The notes: generated from the letters alone by a model not told the origin. A stretch of DNA of 55,838 bases from Armatimonadota bacterium (GCA_030601885.1 JAUWAU010000041.1:1-55838), one strand, 5' to 3'; positions 32,064 to 44,761 are shown, counted from the stretch's first letter. Translations and numbers: made by a program.

Positions 32064-33164
32064 TCAGAGACCCTCGATCCGCACTGCCGGGCCGGCTCCA
32101 GCCTCCGCCTCTGCCTTTGGCCTCTTTCCTTTGCCTTTATTGTAGCCGGTCACCTGTGGGCCGGCTGCCTTCTTTGGCCCGGGGCCAGGAATGGCGAGAA
32201 TGATCTGCGCATCGCCCTCGGGGTGCAGCTCTGCTCGATCGACTGCCGCTGGCAGAATGCACGTGTCGCCCAAACGAAGGGCTGTGGCGTCATCGCCCTG
32301 CCGAACCAGGACACGTCCGGCCAGCACTACGAAAACGATCGAGACGGCGCTTGGCGCCTCGCAGACCACTGGCCTTTGCAGGCTCAGGCGTTCGATGCGA
32401 TACGGCGCAATGTCCATGAGCGATTCGTGATGGCCCCAGGCGAAGATTTGCCGGCGCGACGCGAGTTTCGCCGGCGCGTCCTCGCGAAGCCGAAGAGCTC
32501 TCAGCGCCCTCTCGATATGAAGCGGTCGCGGTCGCCCGTCTTCGCCAAGCCGGCCGTAGTCGTAGACGCGGAACGTAGAATCAGACGGCTCCTGGATCTC
32601 GAGCACCATCACTCCCTTGAGGAGCGCGTGGATCGTTCCTGGGGCCAGGTGGACGACGTCACCGGCCTGCACCGGCACTCGTCGCATACACTCCACGACC
32701 GTGCCGTCCCTCATGCGCGCGGCTACTTCCGACCACGTAACGCCAGGCTGCACTCCGTGCAGCATGCAGCCGCCCGCTGCCGAGTGGACGACGATCCAGC
32801 ATTCCTCCTTGCTGCGCTCCTCGGGGAAATGCCGCTCGCAGGCATCACGGCCCGGATGCACCTGCACGCTGAGGTCGTCCTGAGCGTCGATGAACTTCAC
32901 CAGGAGAGGGAACCGGGGATTCTGCTGCGCCGGCACGAGCGCTTCGCCGTATTGCTCCATTGCCTGCCGCAGACTCATGCCAGTGAGGGGCCCGTTCGCG
33001 ATGCCCGAGGTTCCCTCGGGCACGTCGGCTACTTCCCACGACTCGCCAATGAGCTCGCCCGGGGGAAGCCGCTTGTCGAGAATCTTCTCAAGGCCTCTGC
33101 CACCCCAGATCTTGGGTTTGAAAAGAGGTTCACACAGCAGGGGATAGCACGGCGATGCTTGCAT
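32064..33164 (-). CDS. manA: Mannose-6-phosphate isomerase, type I
   Basis: A 366-aa cupin enzyme that interconverts mannose 6-phosphate and fructose 6-phosphate. FKPKIWGGRGLEK, LVKFIDAQDDLSVQVHPGRD, SKEECWIVV and VHLAPGTIHALLKG carry the Gln, His, Glu and His zinc ligands. Start at 33164 (MQASPCYPLLCEPLFKPKIW); a longer ORF overlaps manB. The last roughly 40 residues (PKKAAGPQVTGYNKGKGKRP) are encoded by a dispersed repeat (TTTGCCTTTATTGTAGCCGG), an added tail unlike the family. It is the last gene of a manC-manB-manA operon, 46 bp behind manB. Confidence 0.85.
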   Translation of the reverse strand: MQASPCYPLLCEPLFKPKIWGGRGLEKILDKRLPPGELIGESWEVADVPEGTSGIANGPLTGMSLRQAMEQYGEALVPAQQNPRFPLLVKFIDAQDDLSVQVHPGRDACERHFPEERSKEECWIVVHSAAGGCMLHGVQPGVTWSEVAARMRDGTVVECMRRVPVQAGDVVHLAPGTIHALLKGVMVLEIQEPSDSTFRVYDYGRLGEDGRPRPLHIERALRALRLREDAPAKLASRRQIFAWGHHESLMDIAPYRIERLSLQRPVVCEAPSAVSIVFVVLAGRVLVRQGDDATALRLGDTCILPAAVDRAELHPEGDAQIILAIPGPGPKKAAGPQVTGYNKGKGKRPKAEAEAGAGPAVRIEGL

Positions 33165-33210
33165 AGCTCTCGGCACCATCGCGCCCGGCTGCGCCCCGTG
33201 CCTGCCGCGC

Positions 33211-34584
33211 CTAACCGTTGACCAGCGCCAGGAGTTCGTCCGTCTTCTCCTGCAGCAACTCCTTGGAGCCCCGGGTCTCCACATTGAGCCGCAGGATTGG
33301 CTCCGTGTTGGATGGACGCAGGCTGAAACGCCACTTATCGTCGAAGGTCATGCCCAGGCCATCCGTTTCGTCGATCTCTGGCGCGTGTGGCTCGTAATGT
33401 CGGCGCACGCGGGCGATAGCTGCCTTGTGATCCGCGATCTCGGAGTTGATTTCCCCACTGCACGGGTACAATTCTTCCCGTTCGCCCACCAATTCCGACA
33501 GCGGACGCTTCGCTTCAGTGAGGATCGCGGCGACGACGAGCCAGGGGATCATGCCGGAATCGCAGTAGTAGAAGTCGCGGAAGTAGTGGTGGGCCGACAT
33601 CTCCCCGCCGTACACGGCGTCCTCGGCACGCATTCGCTCCTTGATGAAGGCATGGCCCGTCTTGCTCTGCACGGGTATCCCGCCAGCCTGCCGGACGATG
33701 TCAATCGTGTTCCACACGAGCCGCGGGTCGTGGATCACCGCCGCGCCGGGGCTGTCCCGCAGCATCCGCTGGGCCAATAGTCCGACCAGGTAATAACTCT
33801 CGACGAACTCGCCCGTTTCGTCGAAGAAGAAGCAGCGGTCCGCGTCACCGTCCCACGCGACTCCCAAGTCCGCCTCCTGCTCGCGAACGGCGTTCGCCGT
33901 CCGTTCCCGCCGATCCGCCAGCAGGGGGTTGGGAACGCCATGAGGGAACGAGCCATCGGGCTCGTGATCTACAAAGCTGAAGCGCAGCGGCAGCCGCTCA
34001 GCGAGGACGTCCAGCATTGGTCCCGCGCACCCATTGCCTGAGTTGGCCACGATCTTCAACGGGGCAAGGGCATCCGGCTCTACGAAACTGAGCATCTTGC
34101 TGACGTAATCAGACGTGATGTCCGCCTTCCGGCTGCTGCCCTTGTGACGTGTCGAGGAAACTCTGCCGTCGGCGACCATGGCCTCAATGTCCTGCAGGCC
34201 CGAATCGCCGCTGAGGGGAATAGCCTTCTCCCGCACGAATTTCATTCCGTTGTACTCGGGAGGGTTGTGGCTTGCGGTGATCATGATCCCGCCGCCGTTG
34301 CCAGGCTGGGCTGCGGCGAAGTAGACCATCTCGGTTCCGCACACCCCGATGTCGAGCGCGTCCACACCGACGTCGTTCAGGCCGCGTATCGCCGCTGTCG
34401 CCAGGGCTGGGCTCGACAGCCGCACGTCCCGCCCCACAGCCACCGGTCCCTCGGGTCGTACGAACGCCGCATAGGCTCGACCGATGTCGTATGCGAGGCT
34501 CTCGTCGAGCTCATCCGGGACCTTTCCTCGAACGTCGTAGGATTTGAAGCATTGAATCTCTCCTGGACCGATGCCCACACACAC
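33211..34584 (-). CDS. manB: Phosphomannomutase / phosphoglucomutase
   Basis: A 457-aa alpha-D-phosphohexomutase converting mannose 6-phosphate to mannose 1-phosphate. TASHNP carries the phosphoserine (S105), DGDADR (245-250) the Mg site, GEMSAHHYFRD the substrate loop and RPSNTEPILRLNVE the C-terminal phosphate-binding loop. GTG start has AGGAG five bases upstream and lies 11 bp after the manC stop, so the genes are coupled. The length is as usual for AlgC/ManB proteins. It could also act on glucose phosphates. Confidence 0.9.
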   Translation of the reverse strand: MCVGIGPGEIQCFKSYDVRGKVPDELDESLAYDIGRAYAAFVRPEGPVAVGRDVRLSSPALATAAIRGLNDVGVDALDIGVCGTEMVYFAAAQPGNGGGIMITASHNPPEYNGMKFVREKAIPLSGDSGLQDIEAMVADGRVSSTRHKGSSRKADITSDYVSKMLSFVEPDALAPLKIVANSGNGCAGPMLDVLAERLPLRFSFVDHEPDGSFPHGVPNPLLADRRERTANAVREQEADLGVAWDGDADRCFFFDETGEFVESYYLVGLLAQRMLRDSPGAAVIHDPRLVWNTIDIVRQAGGIPVQSKTGHAFIKERMRAEDAVYGGEMSAHHYFRDFYYCDSGMIPWLVVAAILTEAKRPLSELVGEREELYPCSGEINSEIADHKAAIARVRRHYEPHAPEIDETDGLGMTFDDKWRFSLRPSNTEPILRLNVETRGSKELLQEKTDELLALVNG

Positions 34585-34595
34585 TCACTCCTGGC

Positions 34596-35726
34596 TCAGA
34601 TTTGCTTCGCCCCGCGTTGCTTGAGCGCTGCAACAGCCTCTCGAACCTCCTGGGCGCGAGCCAGAGGGGCGACCAGGACACCGTCATCCGCCACGGCCAC
34701 AACCACGCCATCCATGCCAACGACGGCCACCGCCATCTTCTCTGCCCCCGGCTCGTTGTACACGACGCAGTTTCGCGACTCGATCAACACCGGATCGCCC
34801 ACTGTCACGTTCCCACTGCCGTCAGGCTGCGCAACTCGATGGTACGCGTCCCAGGCGCCGAAGTCGTCCCAGGCGAAGTTGGCGCGGATCACGCGCACGC
34901 AGCCGGCGTGCTCCATCAGCGCGTAGTCGATGGACAGGTCGGGCAGTTGCGCGAATGCCTCGTGCACCTCGTCGATGTCGTCCCGCCGGAGTGCTTCCGT
35001 CATCTGCCCGATCAGCTCGGCAACACCAGGCCGCGCCCTCTCAAGTTCGCTCAGAAACGTGGAAGCGCGCCAGAAGAACATCCCGCTGTTCCACAGAAAG
35101 CGCCCCGCGTCCAGAAACTCCCTCGCCGTCTCCGGACTTGGTTTTTCCCTGAACGAGTCAACCGCCCACACTGCCTCCTCCGTGCCCGGCACGCATAGGG
35201 GTTCTGCGTTGCTCGCGATCTCAATGTATCCGTAGCCGGTCTCGGGGCGCGTCGGAGTCACCCCGACTATCACCAGCGCATCCTCGTGCTCGGCGGCCGC
35301 CATCCCCGCCTCAACGCCTTGCCTCAAGGCCTCCGCGTCGGTCACGTAATGATCCGCCGGCAGTATGGCGAACGTCGTGGCGCACGGCGCCTCGGCATAT
35401 CGGGCCAACACATAGGCCGTTGCGTACGCAATGCAGCCAAGCGTGCCGCGCTTGTCGGGCTCTGCCAGCACTTGGGCCGGCTGCAACGTCGAGTTCGACT
35501 CAAGTATTGGATCTCTGAGCTGGCCTCCCGTGACGATGAACAGTCGGTCGTCGGGCATAAGCGGCCGGAGCCGATCCACGGTCTCCTGCAGCAAGGTGCG
35601 CCCCGATGTGCCCAGGGGGAGCAACTGCTTGGGCCGGATCGCGCGTGAGATTGGCCAGAAGCGCTCTCCCGCGCCGCCGGCCATCACAACGCCCACCCGG
35701 GTACTGCCTCCGCTTGCGCTCAGCAA
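34596..35726 (-). CDS. manC: Mannose-1-phosphate guanylyltransferase
   Basis: A 376-aa nucleotidyltransferase that makes GDP-mannose from mannose 1-phosphate and GTP. VVMAGGAGERFWPISRAIRP then KQLLPLG is the nucleotide-binding signature; FAILPADHYVTD, GYGYIEI, FREKPSPETA, WNSGMFFWRAS and FAWDDFGAWDAYH complete the family. The start is TTG with a perfect AGGAGG eight bases upstream. It lacks the C-terminal isomerase domain of bifunctional AlgA/ManC, consistent with the separate manA. It opens the operon, 32 bp past a family A repeat. Confidence 0.9.
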   Translation of the reverse strand: MLSASGGSTRVGVVMAGGAGERFWPISRAIRPKQLLPLGTSGRTLLQETVDRLRPLMPDDRLFIVTGGQLRDPILESNSTLQPAQVLAEPDKRGTLGCIAYATAYVLARYAEAPCATTFAILPADHYVTDAEALRQGVEAGMAAAEHEDALVIVGVTPTRPETGYGYIEIASNAEPLCVPGTEEAVWAVDSFREKPSPETAREFLDAGRFLWNSGMFFWRASTFLSELERARPGVAELIGQMTEALRRDDIDEVHEAFAQLPDLSIDYALMEHAGCVRVIRANFAWDDFGAWDAYHRVAQPDGSGNVTVGDPVLIESRNCVVYNEPGAEKMAVAVVGMDGVVVAVADDGVLVAPLARAQEVREAVAALKQRGAKQI

Positions 35727-35756
35727 GCCATCCCCTCCTGCGCTGTCGCTACTGCC

Positions 35757-36060
35757 CCGAAGATTTCGCCCGTCGGCCCACTCGTTGTAGCCGGAGCAGC
35801 TTGCTCCGGCGGCCCCCAGCCCCCCCCGCCGGGCCCATCTTCATCGTTTCGGGGTGTGGCCCCGCCACATGACGGCTACTTTGAAGATTTCGCCCTCCGC
35901 CTACCCTTTGTAGCCGGAGCAGCTTGCTCCGGCGGCCCCCAGCTCCCCACCGGGCCCATGTTCATCGTTTCCGGGTGCCCCAACGGAACATGAGGACTGC
36001 TCCGAAGATTCGCCCGCAGGCCGACTTGTAGGGCGGGGATGCCCTTCCCCGCCAGCCTTT
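35757..36060 (+). repeat. Two family A copies and a GTAGGGCGGGGATG repeat
   Basis: Copies at about 35757-35880 and 35880-36010 lie in tandem; the first ends 32 bp from the manC start. They are followed by TTGTAGGGCGGGGATGCCCT with TTCCCCGCC, which recurs at 40867. The 430-bp gene-free stretch up to 36156 holds nothing else. Confidence 0.85.
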
Positions 36061-36156
36061 GCCTTGCGAGGTTGCACTTCGTTTCGCCGGGGGGCACGTC
36101 CTTCTTCGGCTTGGGTCAGCTCGGCCTCTTCAGGGGGAGGGGGGCAATGTCAGGGC

Positions 36157-36779
36157 TCACGACTTCCCCTGCCGAGGTTCGCGATACTCCGCCAGCATTG
36201 GCTTCACAGTTTTCTCATAGCACTTTGGGCAGATACTATGGGTGAATCGGACTTCTGAGTGCTCAGTGACGTAGTCTTCGACCTGCTGCCAGTAGTTCTG
36301 GTCGTCGCGGATTTTCTTGCAATACGAGCAAATCGGCAGCAGTCCCTGGAGCTGCTTGACCTGTGACAGGGCGTCTTCGAGTTCTCTCACCCGGTCGGCC
36401 AAGGCGCTCTGCAGTCGCAGCATGCGCACCCCCACCTGGACACGGGCACGCAATTCCTCCGGGGCAGCGGGCTTGGTGATGTAGTCGTCGGCCCCGGCCT
36501 GTAGCCCGGTAACTATGTCTTGTGCGCGGTCCTTGACACTAACCAAGATGATGTAAGCTGGATCGGCATCGGCCCGTTCCCGCATCCGCTGACATACCGC
36601 TACGCCATCCATGCCGGGCAGCAACCAGTCCAGGATGGCCAACTGCGGCGGATCTTCGCCCTGAAGCACTCGCCACGCCTCGGTGCCGTCGGAGACGGCG
36701 ATGACATCGTGTCCCCATTTGACCAAGCTCGCCTCCAGCACGCGGCCGAACACCGGGTCATCTTCGGCGATCAAAACTC

Positions 36780-36783
<4 letters not shown>
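36157..36783 (-). CDS. Response regulator with a cysteine-rich tail
   Basis: A 208-aa protein. Residues 1-120 are a receiver domain (LIAEDDP acid pair, phosphoacceptor D52 in LAILDWLLPGMDG, later ILVSVKD and ITKPAAPEELRARV). A coiled-coil joins it to residues about 147-195, LPICSYCKKIRDDQNYWQQV then ICPKCYEK. This CxxC...CxxC motif follows receiver or PAS domains in several bacteria and may bind metal. It overlaps the kinase stop as ATGA, so the two are translated together. There is no DNA-binding domain. Confidence 0.8.
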
Positions 36784-40130
<3,347 letters not shown>

Positions 40131-40367
40131 TGGCTCCTCACACCGCCGGCCAGCCCTCGCCCCGCACAGACACGTTGCCGGCAGAGCCAGTTCATTTGTG
40201 GCTCCCTCCTCATTCCCCGGCAAGCAGGCACAGCGGCCAGTATCGGCGCTGGGCAGCTCTTGCCCTCCGCCCACCCGCGCAAACCTGCAGGCGAGCTTCT
40301 CAGAGGCGGTCTGCGCCGTCGCTGGCGACCTCGCCCCAACATCGCCTGATCTTCTCCGCTGTCTCAT

Positions 40368-40980
40368 GGTATCATCGGCGTAATGGGGCCATCACATAAC
40401 TTAGTCGCCTGACACCGCTGGCCCAGCAGCTCCTCCGCTCGGGCCAGCCGACGCGTGCGGCATAGAGCCCGCATAACAGGCTCCGTGAGAAGGGAAATGG
40501 GAGGCTCAAGTTACGGCTGGGGCTCGCATTCGAGGCATGAGGGAGGGCCGGGGCTTATGAGCCGTAGGCGTCGCAGTCCGCGGCGGGGCAGGAATGCCCC
40601 GCCTACGCGGGTGGGGGCCGCGGCGCCGGCCTGGCGCTACCGAGCTCCGCGTAGGTCGGGCTTCCGCCTTCGCGGAGGACGTAGCTTCAGCGGAGTCCTC
40701 GGCGGAGTCCCTTCTACCCCGAAGATTTCGCCCGTCGGCCCACCCGTTGTAGCCGGAGCAGCTTGCTCCGGCGGCCCCCAGCCCCCCCGCCGGGCCCATC
40801 TTCATGGTTTCAGAGTGTGGCCCCGCCACATGACGGCTGCTGCGAAGATTTGGTCGCAGGCCGTATTGTAGGGCAGGGATGCCCTTCCCCGCCAGCCTTT
40901 GCCTCAGTAGACAGAGCCCGCGAACCTCAGCGCGGAGATCTTCATCGTTTCCGGGTGACGCCATGCGTCATGACGACAAC
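40368..40980 (+). repeat. Repeat-rich intergenic region
   Basis: The 876-bp stretch 40131-41006 holds no credible gene. It contains a family D element (about 40583-40680), a family A copy (40719-40860), the TTGTAGGGCAGGGATGCCCT element (40867), and a partial family A end (40939-40975). The left part (40131-40370) is ordinary GC-rich leader before the kinase, possibly holding its promoter, but no hexamer pair stands out. Confidence 0.8.
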
Positions 40981-41006
40981 CCCGACACTTCTACTGCGGA
41001 CTTATG

Positions 41007-41426
41007 CTAGTGCGGCGCCTGCCGCCGCTGCAGCTCGCCGGTTGCAGTGTCCAGCACCCAGTACTGCATCGGCTCCTGCGCCCACTCCACAAACTGGAAA
41101 CGACCTGGGCTTGGCGGCAGCTCCCGGTCCGGACGCGGCGGAGACATAACGCGGATCAGTCCGTGTAGAGTCATCTGCAGGCCTTCGGCGCGCGCCATGA
41201 ACTGCTCCACCTCCTCCCCGCCCCTCTCGAGAAAGAGCGGATCCTCGGCGAGCTGCTCCGCGATGTCCAGCCACGCCCGCACGGCCTGCTGCTGCACACC
41301 CATGATCGCTTGCTTGAGCTCTGCCTCAGCCGGCGGCTGGGAGATGCCGGGCCTGGCGGCTATCGCCACCGCCACTGCGGCGAGCCCGAGCGCGGCACAG
41401 ACGACATGAATCCGGCGATGAACCAT
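41007..41426 (-). CDS. Small secreted protein of unknown function
   Basis: A 139-aa protein starting MVHRRIHVVCAALGLAAVAV, a Sec signal peptide with probable cleavage near residues 22-28 (AIAARPGISQPPA). The mature part is helical (AIMGVQQQAVRAWLDIAEQL) with a Pro-rich segment and a short aromatic end (FQFVEWAQEPMQYWVLD). SD is GGAGGGG. A hairpin GTTGGGGC/GCCCCAAC (41451-41474) is upstream. No family recognised. Confidence 0.55.
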   Translation of the reverse strand: MVHRRIHVVCAALGLAAVAVAIAARPGISQPPAEAELKQAIMGVQQQAVRAWLDIAEQLAEDPLFLERGGEEVEQFMARAEGLQMTLHGLIRVMSPPRPDRELPPSPGRFQFVEWAQEPMQYWVLDTATGELQRRQAPH

Positions 41427-41661
41427 GACTGCGCTCCCCTCCTTCTTTTCGTTGGGGCTGCCCAGCGCCCCAACTACGTCGTGCGCTTCGCGCACCAGGC
41501 AGGATGTCCGTCATCAGCGCCCGCTTCGCCAGCCCTGGTGGGCCGAACGGCCGCTGTGCTGCTCGAGCCGGGCTCGTGGCCCCACTCCTCCGAGAACGCA
41601 CTGCTATTTGACATGCCTGTGCCGCGTCGGTGCCGGCGTAGTGGCTGGCAGAGGTCAGCCA

Positions 41662-42789
41662 TCAGCAGCCCGCTGATGGCGCCGAGACGCCCATGGCCTC
41701 AAGTAGACCATCCACATCGACGTACTTCTCCACCAATACGTTTGCCAGACGAATCTTCTGTGTCTCCCCGGGCTGGATTTTCGCCACCACGTGGTCTATC
41801 CTCGAGGCCGCCGTGAAGGTCCCGTCATCCATGGCGATCACTGGTGCATCGGCCCGTCCGATGATCCGCATGATGTTCTCGTGCGGCAGCACGCCGCCCG
41901 TGAGGCACAGGGCGCTCACGCTGAACCGACTCCGCTGCCCAACGACGGCAGAGCTGAGGGCGGCGAGCACCAGGTCATCCCGATCACCCGGCACGATGGC
42001 CAGCACGCCCTTGCCGAAATGCTCCATCATGCGGTGCGCCGACGCCGCCCCCACCACGTAACGGCGGATATGAACGCCCAAGTGCGCCTCGCCGCTGATC
42101 ACCTTCGCCTTGATCTCATCCACGAGCTGTGCCACGGTTATCTCGCTCAGCGATTCCCGCAGAGGCACGGCGCCGAAGAGCCGATGCCCGGTTCGTGCCA
42201 ATCCCTTCTCCACGTACATGCGCACCTTATCGAGCTTGTCCGGGAGCACTTTGTTCGCGATCGCTCCCAGCACCGGCACGTCGGCGCGGTCGAACAACGC
42301 CACGTTGAGGGCGAATTCGTCAATAGGCTTGCCGATGCCACCACCCGCGATGATTATGGCCTTCGCATCGAGCAACCGAGCGACCGAGGCGTTGCTCAGC
42401 TCGATAACAGCGCCGACGCCGGCGTGGCCGGTCCCTTCGATCACGACGATGTCCTGCCCACGGCTAACCTCGCCGTATCCGTCGCGAATCTTCTGGGCCA
42501 ACGCCGTCGAGTCGCCGCCATTGAGGAATTCGGCGGTAAAGCCAGGGGGCACGGTCACCGGACCGGCGGCCGCAGCTCCGGCTCCGGCGCCGTACGTGGC
42601 TTCAATGAGGCTCACATCTTCGTCCACGACGACTCCGTCCACCTCCACCGTCCGTTGGCCCACGGGCTTCATGTACCCGACTTTCAACCCCCGCCGGGCG
42701 AAGGCGCTGATGAGCCCGAGCGACACCATCGTCTTGCCACTGTGTTGGCCGGTTGCGGCGATGAAAAGGCCCGTTGCCATTCGCTTCAC
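41662..42789 (-). CDS. BioD-like P-loop / DRTGG protein (Pta N-terminal-like)
   Basis: A 375-aa protein. LFIAATGQHSGKTMVSLGLI is a dethiobiotin-synthetase-like P-loop; DIVVIEGTGHAGVGAVIELS and DAKAIIIAGGGIGKPIDEFA follow. The C-terminal DRTGG domain has SGEAHLGVHIRRYVVGAASA and LAIVPGDRDDLVLAALSSAV. In enterobacterial Pta these two domains form a regulatory N-terminal half; here they are a separate protein 77 bp behind the catalytic pta gene. Likely role is allosteric control of acetyl-phosphate metabolism. No SD is obvious. Confidence 0.7.
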   Translation of the reverse strand: MKRMATGLFIAATGQHSGKTMVSLGLISAFARRGLKVGYMKPVGQRTVEVDGVVVDEDVSLIEATYGAGAGAAAAGPVTVPPGFTAEFLNGGDSTALAQKIRDGYGEVSRGQDIVVIEGTGHAGVGAVIELSNASVARLLDAKAIIIAGGGIGKPIDEFALNVALFDRADVPVLGAIANKVLPDKLDKVRMYVEKGLARTGHRLFGAVPLRESLSEITVAQLVDEIKAKVISGEAHLGVHIRRYVVGAASAHRMMEHFGKGVLAIVPGDRDDLVLAALSSAVVGQRSRFSVSALCLTGGVLPHENIMRIIGRADAPVIAMDDGTFTAASRIDHVVAKIQPGETQKIRLANVLVEKYVDVDGLLEAMGVSAPSAGC

Positions 42790-42866
42790 CTGCTCATCTG
42801 CCGGTGTCGCCCGCCGTGCGCCCCCGCCCGCACCCGGGACTGCGCCAACGCACCGATCTCGGCGCC

Positions 42867-43889
42867 TCAGCCTGTTCTGTCGGCCTTGACCAGCGCTCCC
42901 GCTCGGACGGCGGCCAGCGCAATGACGTCAACGATCTCCCCTGCCGTGGAGCCCCGGGACAGGTCCATGCCGGGCTTTGCCAGACCCTGAATGAGCGGCC
43001 CATAGGCTTTCCCGCCGGTGAAGCGCTGCACCAGCTTATAGGCGATATTGCCCGCGTCCAGGTCGGGAAAGACGAGCACGTTCGCCCGGCCCTCCAGCGG
43101 GCTGTCCGGACATTTCTTCGCGGCCACCTCGGGTATCAGAGCCGCGTCTCCCTGCAGCTCGCCGTCGATGAATATGTTCCACGCCTTCTCTCTGGCGATC
43201 TCCGTTGCCTTGACCACCTTGTCCACCTTCGGATGCACCGCACTTCCCTTCGTGGAGAACGACAGCATGGCCACCCGGGGGGTGCATTCCAGGTACAGAC
43301 GCGCGCTCTCGGCGCTGCTGATGGCGATGTCGGCGAGCTGCTCGGCAGTCGGATCGGGCATCACGCCGCAGTCGGCGAAGATGATGTTGCCCTTTTCCCC
43401 GAACTCCTCTTGCCCCGTCACCATTACGAAGCAGCTCGAGGCGGTGGAGATGCCCGGTGCGGTCTTCACGATCTGGAGCAGCGGCCGGAGTACGTCTGCC
43501 GTGGTATTGACTGCCCCCGCCACCGAGCCGTCCGCCTCGTCGCACTTCAGCATCAGGGCGGAGCAGTACAGCGGCTGCGCCGCGAGCTCCCAGGCCCCCT
43601 CCTCTGTCACGCCCTTCTCTTTACGCAGTTCGTAGAGCCGTTCGGCGTGGATATCGAGCTGCTTCGGGTCGTCGGGGGCCACGATCTGCGCCCCACACAG
43701 TTCTATGCCCAGCCCTACGGCTCTCCTGCGGACGTCGTCGGGCTGCCCAATGAGGATGATGCGGGCGAGCTGTCGCTTCATGGCATCGGCTGCGGCCCGA
43801 AGGGTGCGCTCGTCCTCGGACTCGGGAAGCACAATCGTCTTCTGGAGCGCCCGTGCCCGTTCGTGTATTCGTTCTGCGATATCGGCCAT
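42867..43889 (-). CDS. pta: Phosphate acetyltransferase (short form)
   Basis: A 340-aa PTA_PTB enzyme catalysing acetyl-CoA + Pi to acetyl phosphate + CoA. KTIVLPESEDERTLRAA, VAGAVNTTADVLRPLLQIVK, SSCFVMVTG, IIFADCGVMPDPTAEQLADI, PRVAMLSFSTKGSAVHPKVD, LQGDAALIPEVAAKKCPDSP and LVFPDLDAGNIAYKLVQRF are all diagnostic. Start at 43889 (MADIAERIHERARA) with GGAGG; nine codons upstream lies an alternative. Length matches the short catalytic type without BioD/DRTGG. No acetate kinase gene is seen nearby. Confidence 0.88.
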   Translation of the reverse strand: MADIAERIHERARALQKTIVLPESEDERTLRAAADAMKRQLARIILIGQPDDVRRRAVGLGIELCGAQIVAPDDPKQLDIHAERLYELRKEKGVTEEGAWELAAQPLYCSALMLKCDEADGSVAGAVNTTADVLRPLLQIVKTAPGISTASSCFVMVTGQEEFGEKGNIIFADCGVMPDPTAEQLADIAISSAESARLYLECTPRVAMLSFSTKGSAVHPKVDKVVKATEIAREKAWNIFIDGELQGDAALIPEVAAKKCPDSPLEGRANVLVFPDLDAGNIAYKLVQRFTGGKAYGPLIQGLAKPGMDLSRGSTAGEIVDVIALAAVRAGALVKADRTG

Positions 43890-44215
43890 GGATGTCTTTG
43901 CCTCCGTGCGGAGCACTCCCGGGGGTTAGTCCGCCGCGGGCGGGGCCTGCCGCCGCTGGTCTGTCTTGCCGGTTCGACAAGCCGGAGAGCCTGCCCTTCG
44001 TGTGGCCCCCCGCGCTGGCGCCGGGGCAGGGAGCGGCGCTGCATATCGCGAACAGGATCGCGGGAGCCCCATCGCTGCACCTCTCGGTGCGATAGATGCC
44101 CTGGTGCGGCCTCTGGACCGGGTACAATCGAGTCAGAGAAGCTGTGCCGACCTACTGCACCCATGCAGCGGTCAGACAAGGTCGGCCCCCATATATGAAG
44201 CAGGAGGCCCTGCGT
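43890..44215. other. Divergent intergenic region between pta and the TlpA-like gene
   Basis: 326 bp without a gene or repeat family. TACAAT at 44123-44128 is a possible -10 box for the lipoprotein gene, but no convincing -35 hexamer is found. Confidence 0.3.
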
Positions 44216-44761
44216 ATGTCCGTTAACCAGCCGACGCTGTGGCTGCGGATTGTGGCTCTCGGAGGCGTCGCCCTCTGCCTGACCATAGCAGCGTGCAGAC
44301 GGCAGCCGAGCACGAACCTCGTAGGGCGGGCGGCTCCCGACTTCACGCTCAATGATCTGGACGGCAACGAGGTCAAGCTCTCGACGCTGCGCGGGAAGCC
44401 CGTGCTCATCGACTTCGGAGCGAGCTGGTGCATGCCGTGCGCGATGGCAGCACCGCACCTCCAGGCGCTCCACGAGAAGTATGAGCGCGAGGGGCTACGG
44501 GTGATCGGCATCAGCCTCGACGAGAGGCCAGACGATGCACGGGCGTTCGTGAGGCAGCATAGGATCACGTTTCCCATGCTCTGGGCCGATCCGAACAGCC
44601 AGAGCGTCCAGGAACTCGCCGAGGCGATCAATCTCGGGCCAATCCCTCGGACGCTGCTGATCGACAGCAAGGGGGTCGTGCGAGCCGACCTCACTGGCCT
44701 TCACCCTCCCGAGGACCTGGCACGGGAGCTGACCAAGGTGGGCATCAACACGGGGGCGTAA
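44216..44761 (+). CDS. TlpA/ResA-like thioredoxin-fold lipoprotein
   Basis: A 181-aa protein. Signal and lipobox end at IAAC27, so it is probably lipid-anchored. APDFTLNDLDGNEVKLSTLR then GKPVLIDFGASWCMPCAM gives the redox-active CMPC pair at residues 72-75; LGPIPRTLLIDSKGVV holds the cis-Pro loop. It is likely a periplasmic thiol-disulfide reductase, for example in cytochrome c maturation, or a peroxiredoxin-like reductase. The ATG at 44216 has GGAGG eight bases upstream; longer in-frame starts lack an SD. It ends tail-to-tail with the aminotransferase, overlapping 17 bp. Confidence 0.85.
   Translation: MSVNQPTLWLRIVALGGVALCLTIAACRRQPSTNLVGRAAPDFTLNDLDGNEVKLSTLRGKPVLIDFGASWCMPCAMAAPHLQALHEKYEREGLRVIGISLDERPDDARAFVRQHRITFPMLWADPNSQSVQELAEAINLGPIPRTLLIDSKGVVRADLTGLHPPEDLARELTKVGINTGA

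Noticed and set aside
44096..44215. Upstream start for the TlpA-like protein
   Set aside because: No SD, would bury the signal peptide; the ATG at 44216 has GGAGG and yields a proper lipoprotein leader.
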